A stretch of DNA of 57,267 nt, taken from assembly GCF_020889685.1 (NCBI RefSeq), contig NZ_JACMYO010000032.1:1-57267 (forward strand), in the 5' to 3' direction. Positions 51,841-57,267 of the stretch are shown piece after piece. The notes under the pieces are model-generated. The model made no database searches and had not been told where the DNA came from. It saw nothing but the letters and a program-made list of their open reading frames with translations. The DNA is from Bradyrhizobium oropedii. Its GTDB lineage: Bacteria; Pseudomonadota; Alphaproteobacteria; Rhizobiales; Xanthobacteraceae. The first letter of the stretch is position 1; every line of letters begins with the position of its first letter. Made by a program: the position numbers and the translations under genes.

Positions 51841-53241
51841 CTATTCGGCGGCCTCAGCACGCGCTGTTGACGGGGCGCGGCGGAAGCCGGCGCCGGGATG
51901 CGTGGCGTCAAGATAGGGGCCGCGGCCGGGAAACAGCTTTTCACGCAGCGTGCCTTCGCGATAGGCCGTCTTGTAGACGCCGCGTGATTGCAGTTCCGGG
52001 ACGACCAGGTCGACGAATGAGGTCAGCGATTCCGGCGCGACCAGGCGGAACAGGTTAAAACCGTCCACGTCGGTTTCATCGACCCAGGCGATCAGCTCAT
52101 CGGCCACATCCTGGGGCGAGCCGACCACGAACGGCGAGCGTGCGCCAACCCGGCTCAGGGTGGCGAGGTCGCCGACCCTGACCGGCCGGTCGCTGCGTAC
52201 CGTGAAATTCTCGACCATCGACTGGATCGCGTTGCTCTCGACATATTGCACCGCCTGGTCGGGGCGATAGTTCGAGAAGTCGATGCCCGTCCATCCCGAC
52301 AGCAGGGCAAGCTGGCCGGCCTGATCGACATGCGCCGCGTACTCCTCGAGCAGGTCGTTGGCTTCGGCGCGCGTCGGCGCAACGATCACGGTCGCGCCGG
52401 CGAACAGACGGATGTCGTAGGGATCGCGTCCGAATTCCCGGGCGGCCTCCCGGATCTCGCGCACGGCGCGGGCCAGGATCGGCTTGGTCTGGCCGTTGAG
52501 GAAGATTGCCTCGGCGTGCCTGGCCGCGAAGGCACGTCCGCGCTTTGAGGTTCCTGCCTGATACAACAGCGGTGTGCGCTGTGGTGACGGCTCGGCTAGG
52601 TGGATGCCGTCGACCTGGTAGTGGCGTCCCTGATGCCGCACCGGATGGATCTTTGCCGGATCCGTGAAGATGCGCGCGGCCCGGTCGCGGCGGATCGCGC
52701 CGTCCTCCCAGCTGCCTTCCCACAGCTTGTAGCTCGCCGTGAGAAACTCCTCGGCCGCCTCATAGCGGTCGTCATGCGCGCGGTTGGCCGCAAGGCCCAT
52801 GCCGCGGGCGCCGCTGTCGAGATAGCCGGTGACGATGTTCCAACCGATCCGGCCGCCAGCAAGATGGTCAAGCGTCGAGAAGCGGCGGGCGAGTTGGTAG
52901 GGATGTTCATAGGTGAGGTTGGAGGTGATGCCGAAGCCGAGATGTTTCGTCACGTGTGCCATGGCGGAGACGAGCAGAGTTGGTTCGGCATTCGGCAGCT
53001 GAACTGCATGGCGCAGCGCCGTCTCGGGGCTATCGCCGAAGACGTCATAGACGCCGAAGACGTCGGCCAGGAAAATGCCGTCGAGCAGACCGCGTTCGGC
53101 CGTCCTGGCGTAGTCCACCCAGTAGTCGAGCGTGTTGTAGTTCAGTGACGTGTCGCGCGGATGCGACCACAGGCCGGCCCAGTTGTGGCTCGGCGCCATC
53201 ATGTTGAACGCATTGAAGCGAAGTTCCTTCGGTCTGGTCAT
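51841..53241 (-). CDS. FMN-dependent monooxygenase, NtaA/SnaA/DszA family (LLM fold), copy 3
   Basis: The 466-residue enzyme is longer than and clearly different from copies 1 and 2, which places it in another branch of the family: LRFNAFNMMAPSHNWAGLWS, RGLLDGIFLADVFGVYDVFG, FGITSNLTYEHPYQLARRFS, LDHLAGGRIGWNIVTGYLDS, SYKLWEGSWEDGAIRRD, and PLLYQAGTSKRGRAFAARHA. The Asn/Asp-rich start and GARGMGL after the barrel strand are typical of DszA-like sulfone or nitrilotriacetate monooxygenases. The ATG at 53241 is preferred; a GTG at 53283 adds 14 residues with no support. It is convergent with metQ3 and divergent from the sulfhydrylase gene. Confidence 0.9.
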   Translation of the reverse strand: MTRPKELRFNAFNMMAPSHNWAGLWSHPRDTSLNYNTLDYWVDYARTAERGLLDGIFLADVFGVYDVFGDSPETALRHAVQLPNAEPTLLVSAMAHVTKHLGFGITSNLTYEHPYQLARRFSTLDHLAGGRIGWNIVTGYLDSGARGMGLAANRAHDDRYEAAEEFLTASYKLWEGSWEDGAIRRDRAARIFTDPAKIHPVRHQGRHYQVDGIHLAEPSPQRTPLLYQAGTSKRGRAFAARHAEAIFLNGQTKPILARAVREIREAAREFGRDPYDIRLFAGATVIVAPTRAEANDLLEEYAAHVDQAGQLALLSGWTGIDFSNYRPDQAVQYVESNAIQSMVENFTVRSDRPVRVGDLATLSRVGARSPFVVGSPQDVADELIAWVDETDVDGFNLFRLVAPESLTSFVDLVVPELQSRGVYKTAYREGTLREKLFPGRGPYLDATHPGAGFRRAPSTARAEAAE

Positions 53242-53653
53242 CGCGCAATTCCGGCAGTGGAGGACTGCAAGGTGATTTATCACGTCGCCTGCGCGGCTTT
53301 ATTTTCTATTCGGCGAGGCAAGATCAAAATCGTGCTCCGACTCTGTTCCGGCGCAGCAGAGATCGGTTCGTTCGACGTCCTCGCACTGTTGGGAATGACC
53401 TTTGTATCCGGCATCGTGCGGCGATTTGCGAAATCGATCGGCCGGAGGCTGGTCGTGCCGCTGATCCGCCACGCGCTGGGGCAGCGAAACAAATGCTACG
53501 CGATCGGTGCATGGGCTGAAAAATTAGCGACGCCATCAGATGCACCGCCAGCACGCTCATCGCTATTTTCTCCGATGTCTCGACAGCCGCGGACGCTGCT
53601 GCGCATCATTCGTTGCCTTTGATGCTTGTCCACGGATTTCAGGAGATTTGGAA
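53242..53653. promoter_or_regulatory. Divergent intergenic region between monooxygenase 3 and the sulfhydrylase gene, with two dyads
   Basis: This 412-base gap should hold both promoters. Two clear dyads are GTGAT-TT-ATCAC (53272-53283, 31 bases before the monooxygenase ATG) and CGATTT-GCG-AAATCG (53422-53436, mid-gap). Short open frames cross it but none has a convincing start and ribosome-binding site. I see no SAM-II type pseudoknot, although that riboswitch often precedes homoserine sulfhydrylase genes in rhizobia. Confidence 0.4.
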
Positions 53654-54979
53654 ATGCCGATCGAAAGCAAGAATGTCGAGACGCTCGCCTTGCATGGCGG
53701 TTCGTACCGGTCCGACCCGGCGACCGGTGCCGTGGCGGTTCCGATCTATCAGACGACGTCCTACCAGCTCGAGAGCACCGATCACGCATCGCGGCTGTTC
53801 GCCCTGGAAGCGATCGGGCAGATCTACACCAGGATCAAGAACCCGACGGCTGACGCATTCGAGGAGCGCTTGGCTGCACTCGAGGGTGGCGTTGCTGCGC
53901 TGGCCGTGGCGTCGGGCCAATCGGCGACGGCCTATGCGATCTTCAACATCGCGCAAGCCGGCGACAACATCGTCTCGTCGACCGACCTCTACGGCGGCAC
54001 CTGGACACTGCTGTCGCAGACGCTGAAGCAATTCGGCATCGAGGTTCGCTTTGTCGATCCGGCCGATCCGGAGAATTTCCGCCGTGCGACCGACGCCAAG
54101 ACCCGGGCCTACTTTGCCGAGACCTTGCCGAACCCCAAGCTCAACGTGTTCCCGATCCGGGAGGTCGCGGATATCGGGCGTTCACTCGGCGTGCCGCTCA
54201 TTCTCGACAACACGGCCGTCCCGCTCGTCGCGCGTCCGTTCGACCACAGTGCGGCGATCGTCGTCTATTCCGCCACGAAATATATCGGCGGCCACGGCAC
54301 CTCGATCGGCGGTGCGATCATCGACGGCGGCAATTTTGACTGGGCCGCGCATGCCGAGCGTTTCCCGCTGCTGACGCAGCCGGACGATGCCTATCACGGC
54401 GCGATCTGGACCGAGGCCGCCAAGCCGCTCGGTCCGATCGCTTACATCCTGCGCGCGCGTGTCAAGCTGCTGCGCGATCTCGGTGCCGCGATCGCGCCGC
54501 AGAACGCATTCCAGTTCATCCAGGGGCTGGAGACGCTGCCGCTGCGGCTGCGCCAGCACAATGAGAACGCGATCAAGGTCGCGAATTTCCTGGCACGGCA
54601 TCCCGCCGTCTCGCATGTGATCTTCCCCGGATTGCAAAGCGGTGAGAACCGGCGCCGTGCCGATCTCTATCTCAACGGTGGCTATGGCGCGCTGGTCGGT
54701 TTCGAGCTGAAGGGCGGCGTCGAGGCCGGCCGTCGCTTCATCGATGCGCTGAAACTGTTCTATCACGTCGCCAATATCGGCGATGCGCGGTCGCTGGCCA
54801 TCCACCCGGCATCGACCACCCATCAGCAGCTGAGCTCCGCGGAGCAGCTCGCGGCAGGCGTGACGCCGGGCTATGTGCGGCTCTCGGTCGGCATCGAGCA
54901 TCCCGATGACATCCTCGCCGACCTCACCCAGGCATTGGCCCAGGCCGAGGCAAGAGGTAGCGGCCGCAAGGCCGCCTGA
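53654..54979 (+). CDS. metY: O-acetylhomoserine sulfhydrylase (PLP-dependent, Cys/Met metabolism family)
   Basis: The 441-residue PLP enzyme joins O-acetylhomoserine and sulfide to give homocysteine. It has the family start VETLALHGG and VPIYQTTSYQLES, the region YTRIKNPTADAFEERLAALE, GGVAALAVASGQSATAYAIF, and the PLP-lysine motif VYSATKYIGGHGTSIGG (Lys near residue 209). The C-terminus has HPASTTHQQLSSAEQLAAG and VRLSVGIEHPDDI, typical of MetY. The ATG at 53654 has AGGAG 8 bases upstream; longer frames are unsupported. It is followed by a MetQ-like gene 34 bases later. In this island it would assimilate sulfide released from organosulfur compounds. Confidence 0.93.
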   Translation: MPIESKNVETLALHGGSYRSDPATGAVAVPIYQTTSYQLESTDHASRLFALEAIGQIYTRIKNPTADAFEERLAALEGGVAALAVASGQSATAYAIFNIAQAGDNIVSSTDLYGGTWTLLSQTLKQFGIEVRFVDPADPENFRRATDAKTRAYFAETLPNPKLNVFPIREVADIGRSLGVPLILDNTAVPLVARPFDHSAAIVVYSATKYIGGHGTSIGGAIIDGGNFDWAAHAERFPLLTQPDDAYHGAIWTEAAKPLGPIAYILRARVKLLRDLGAAIAPQNAFQFIQGLETLPLRLRQHNENAIKVANFLARHPAVSHVIFPGLQSGENRRRADLYLNGGYGALVGFELKGGVEAGRRFIDALKLFYHVANIGDARSLAIHPASTTHQQLSSAEQLAAGVTPGYVRLSVGIEHPDDILADLTQALAQAEARGSGRKAA

Positions 54980-55013
54980 TCGATCACCGAAAGACGGAGT
55001 TGGAACCGAGACC

Positions 55014-55811
55014 ATGAAGACATTATTGCGCCTGGCACAGGCAGCCGGTGTGCTGCTTGCGATGACAGCGGCCGCCGTCGCGGACGAACCTCTCAAGATC
55101 GCGACCAGCGCCGGACCGGTCGGTCAGCTGGCGGCGTTTGCCGCCAAGCTCGCCAAGGACAAGGGCCAGGACGTCAAGATCGTCGAGCTATCGGACTGGG
55201 TCGCGTTGAACGAGGTGGTCAACAGCGGCGACGTCGACGCCAATCTGTTCCAGCACGGCACCTATCTCGCGATCCAGAACAAGCAGCGCGGCTTCAACCT
55301 GATCCAGGTCGACAAGGTCGGCGTGATCGCGCCGGTCGGGCTGTTCTCGAAAAAGATCAAGTCGCTCGACGAGATCAAATCCGGCGACAGCGTGGCGATC
55401 CCGAATGAACCGCTCAACGGCGCGCGTGGATTGATCCTGCTCGAACGCGCCGGGCTGATCAAGCTGGCGCCGGGCAAGGGCTTCGCGGTCAGCCGGTTCG
55501 ACGTCATCGACAATCCCAAGAACTTGAAGATCGTCGAGCTCGATCCCGCGCAGACCTACCGGTCGCTCGACGACGTCACGCTTGCCCTCGTCAACATCAC
55601 CTATCTGATCCCGGCCGGCGGCGATCCGAAGTCGGCGTTGTTGATCGACCGCACGGTCGATGACGGCCTCGTGCTGCGCCTCACCGCGCGGCCGGACAAG
55701 AAGGATGATCCGCGCCTGAAGGCCTTCATCCAGGTCTTCAACTCGCCGGAGGTTAAGCACTTCATCGAGGAGAAGCTGCCGGCGTTCATCCCGGCGGGCT
55801 TTAACAGCTAA
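55014..55811 (+). CDS. metQ: MetQ/NlpA-family periplasmic binding protein 4
   Basis: The 265-residue protein has a signal peptide (MKTLLRLAQAAGVLLAMTAA, cleavage near AVADEP) with no lipobox Cys. The family pattern is recognisable but varied: LKIATSAGPVGQLAAFAAKL, VELSDWVALNEVVNSGDVDA, NLFQHGTYLAIQNKQRGFNL, VAIPNEPLNGARGLILLERA, and LDPAQTYRSLDDVTLALVNI. GGAACCGAG precedes the ATG. It lies 34 bases after metY and ends at a strong terminator. Like copy 1 it has no adjoining MetN or MetI gene. Confidence 0.92.
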   Translation: MKTLLRLAQAAGVLLAMTAAAVADEPLKIATSAGPVGQLAAFAAKLAKDKGQDVKIVELSDWVALNEVVNSGDVDANLFQHGTYLAIQNKQRGFNLIQVDKVGVIAPVGLFSKKIKSLDEIKSGDSVAIPNEPLNGARGLILLERAGLIKLAPGKGFAVSRFDVIDNPKNLKIVELDPAQTYRSLDDVTLALVNITYLIPAGGDPKSALLIDRTVDDGLVLRLTARPDKKDDPRLKAFIQVFNSPEVKHFIEEKLPAFIPAGFNS

Positions 55812-55833
55812 AGGCATGTGAGGCGGGGGACGC

Positions 55834-55862
55834 GGCCCTCAATGCGCTTGGCATTGGGGGCC
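55834..55862 (+). terminator. Probable intrinsic terminator of the metY-metQ operon
   Basis: GGCCCTCAATGC (55834-55845) pairs with GCATTGGGGGCC (55851-55862) over 12 positions, one G-U, around the loop GCTTG. It starts 22 bases after the metQ stop and is followed by the T-rich TTCGTTCGTCC. The stem is strong but the T tract is interrupted, so termination may be partial or Rho-assisted. Confidence 0.65.
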
Positions 55863-55923
55863 TTCGTTCGTCCTGGCGCGACTTGGCGACAGAGGCGCCA
55901 TTCCAACTCAGCCATGGAATTGT

Positions 55924-55939
55924 TCGACCGGATGGTCAA
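55924..55939 (+). promoter_or_regulatory. Candidate TetR-type operator upstream of the paa regulator
   Basis: TCGACC-GGAT-GGTCAA (55924-55939) is an imperfect dyad with five of six arm positions matching, about 80 bases before the TetR-family ATG. Its form suits a small TetR dimer and would place the regulator under its own control. I have not compared it to any motif collection. Confidence 0.35.
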
Positions 55940-56019
55940 TAAATGGCGGTTCGGACGCGGCCCGTCGGCAGGGCGGTGGTTCCAGAACTTTCTCGGCCGG
56001 CTGGTGGAAACGGAAAGAC

Positions 56020-56673
56020 ATGGCCCGATCGCGCGCCAAGGACTATGACGACAAGCGCCTCTCGATGCTGCATCGCGCGGCCGAGCTGTTTGCTGCATCG
56101 GGATATGTCGGCACGTCGATGAACGCCATTGCCGACGCGTGCGGGGTCTCGAAGGCGTTGCTGTATCACTACTATCCCGACAAGGAGGCGCTCCTCTTCG
56201 ATATCTTGGCGTCGCATCTCGAAAAGCTGGTGGCAGCGGTTCGCAAGGCGAGCGCACAGGCCGGCGATCCGGTTGAGCGCTTCAGGACGATCGTTGCGGC
56301 CCTGCTCGAGCTATACCGGCACGCCGACGCCGAGCATCAGGTCCAGATCTCAAGCCTCAAGCTGTTGCCGAAGGACAAGCAGCAGCCGTTGCTTGCGAGC
56401 GAGCGGATCCTCGTCGGGATCATGTCGGATGCGCTCGCCGCGGCGGTGCCGGCTGCGAAACAGAAGCGCGTTCTCAAGCCGCTGACGATGAGCGTCTTCG
56501 GCATGCTGAACTGGCATTATATGTGGTTTCGCGAGGGCGGGCCGATGACCCGCGCCGAATATGCCGACTTCGTCGCGCAGCTGGTGTTGGCCGGCGCGCA
56601 CCAGGCTGCCGCCGCCCGGCCGCGCAGCAAGGCAAAGCCCGCCGGCCGAGGCCGGCAGGCCGCGCTGCTCTGA
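56020..56673 (+). CDS. TetR-family transcriptional regulator, probably of phenylacetate genes (PaaR-like)
   Basis: The 217-residue protein has a TetR N-terminal DNA-binding domain at residues ~13-60 (LHRAAELFAASGYVGTSMNA, IADACGVSKALLYHYYPDKE). A helical ligand-binding domain follows (LASHLEKLVAAVRKA, ELYRHADAEHQVQISSLKLL). The tail is basic (RPRSKAKPAGRGRQ). CGGAAAG precedes the ATG. It is convergent with paaZ, whose stop lies 10 bases away. TetR proteins next to paa clusters usually respond to phenylacetyl-CoA, so a PaaR-like role is likely but inferred from context. Confidence 0.8.
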   Translation: MARSRAKDYDDKRLSMLHRAAELFAASGYVGTSMNAIADACGVSKALLYHYYPDKEALLFDILASHLEKLVAAVRKASAQAGDPVERFRTIVAALLELYRHADAEHQVQISSLKLLPKDKQQPLLASERILVGIMSDALAAAVPAAKQKRVLKPLTMSVFGMLNWHYMWFREGGPMTRAEYADFVAQLVLAGAHQAAAARPRSKAKPAGRGRQAALL

Positions 56674-56682
56674 TGAGATTCG

Positions 56683-57267
56683 CTAAGCTCGCATCGCGTT
56701 CATCGTCAGCAGCTCGTAGGTCGCCGCGGTCTCGCCCGTGCCGGTCGTGATCTCGACGTCCCAGCGCACTTCGCCATACTGCTTGTTGCGCGGTGTCTTC
56801 TCCTTCGCGGTCAGCCGCACCTGGATTGATTCTCCCGGCTGGACCGGTTTCACGAAGCGCAGGCTATCGAGGCCGTAGTTCGCCAGCACCGGTCCGTAGT
56901 CGGGATCGACGAACAGGCCGGCCGCGAACGACAGCAGCAAATAGCCATGCGCGACGCGGCCCGGGAAGAACGGATGCCCCTTGGTCGCTTCCTCGTCCAT
57001 ATGGGCGTAGAAAGTGTCGCCGGTGAAATGCGCGAAATGCTCGATGTCGTCGAGCGTGATCTGCCGCGACTTCGAGACCAGCGTGCGCCCGATCTCGAGA
57101 TCGTTGTAGTGATAGCGGAACGGGTGCAGGTCGCCCTCGAGCAGCGGGCTGCCCTTGAACCAGCGGCCGGTGACGCCGCTCAGCATGCGAGGCGAGCCCT
57201 GCAAGGCGGTGCGCTGCATGTAGTGCTGGAGGCTGCGGATGCCGCCGAGTTCCTCGCCGCCGCCGGC
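56683..57267 (-). CDS. paaZ: PaaZ, C-terminal MaoC-like oxepin-CoA hydrolase domain (5' part outside the window)
   Basis: The frame is open to the right edge, so the N-terminal aldehyde-dehydrogenase domain is missing from this window. The 194 visible residues begin AGGGEELGGIRSLQHYMQRT, which matches the end of the PaaZ aldehyde-dehydrogenase domain. They continue as a MaoC hotdog domain: FRYHYNDLEIGRTLVSKSRQ, FTGDTFYAHMDEEATKGHPF, FPGRVAHGYLLLSFAAGLFV, PVLANYGLDSLRFVKPVQPG. In PaaZ this domain opens the oxepin-CoA ring of phenylacetate degradation, and the missing domain oxidises the resulting aldehyde. The Met at 57217-57219 is internal, not a start. Confidence 0.9.
   Translation of the reverse strand, partial: AGGGEELGGIRSLQHYMQRTALQGSPRMLSGVTGRWFKGSPLLEGDLHPFRYHYNDLEIGRTLVSKSRQITLDDIEHFAHFTGDTFYAHMDEEATKGHPFFPGRVAHGYLLLSFAAGLFVDPDYGPVLANYGLDSLRFVKPVQPGESIQVRLTAKEKTPRNKQYGEVRWDVEITTGTGETAATYELLTMNAMRA

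Noticed and set aside
53323..53622. A short plus-strand frame reading MTFVSGIVRRFAKSIGRRLV and onward in the monooxygenase/sulfhydrylase gap
   Set aside because: No ribosome-binding site at its Met, no recognisable domain, and it runs through probable promoter DNA.
53500..53653. SAM-II riboswitch before the O-acetylhomoserine sulfhydrylase gene
   Set aside because: Expected from rhizobial relatives, but the conserved pseudoknot core and the A-rich motif near the ribosome-binding site are not present.

Overview
The window looks like a chromosomal segment of a high-GC alphaproteobacterium. I infer the Bradyrhizobium/Rhodopseudomonas group from giant filamentous-haemagglutinin-type proteins, RbsC/FrcC-type sugar transporters, an OprB-like porin, an organosulfur island and a paaZ gene. 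I see no rRNA, tRNA, CRISPR, transposase or plasmid function, and both window ends cut through genes.

Region 1 (1-27723, + strand) is a surface-protein locus. Two giant paralogous TPS-type exoproteins flank a regulatory cassette: at least 3943 residues with the 5' end outside the window, and about 4233 residues complete. The cassette reads ECF sigma factor, a soluble STN-domain protein with a TonB-C-like tail, a second ECF sigma factor, and a FecR-like anti-sigma factor. This resembles FecI/FecR cell-surface signalling, but no TonB-dependent receptor is present. The apparent signalling partner is a stand-alone periplasmic STN protein and the apparent output is a giant adhesin. A strong leader hairpin precedes the second exoprotein. 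No TpsB transporter lies in the window.

Region 2 (27741-38178) handles sugars. Two complete ABC importers on the minus strand are separated by an OprB-type porin. A divergent ROK repressor gene and a XylB-like aldose dehydrogenase follow on the plus strand. A palindrome overlaps the likely -10 box of the first importer, and intercistronic hairpins sit next to the binding-protein genes.

Region 3 (38208-55811) is an organosulfur-scavenging island. It holds three NtaA/SnaA/DszA-type flavin monooxygenases, one SfnG/SsuD-like monooxygenase, a DszC/SfnB-like acyl-CoA-dehydrogenase-fold enzyme and a flavin reductase. It also holds serine O-acetyltransferase, O-acetylhomoserine sulfhydrylase, an AprA/AprB-like flavoprotein-ferredoxin pair, and one MetN-MetI importer core with four MetQ-like binding proteins. 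A plausible flow is import of sulfur compounds, oxygenolytic release of sulfite, reduction, and capture of sulfide on O-acetylserine or O-acetylhomoserine. The substrates are not identifiable from sequence.

Region 4 (55834-57267) begins the phenylacetate genes: a terminator, a TetR regulator (probably PaaR-like) with an upstream palindrome, and the 3' end of paaZ on the minus strand.
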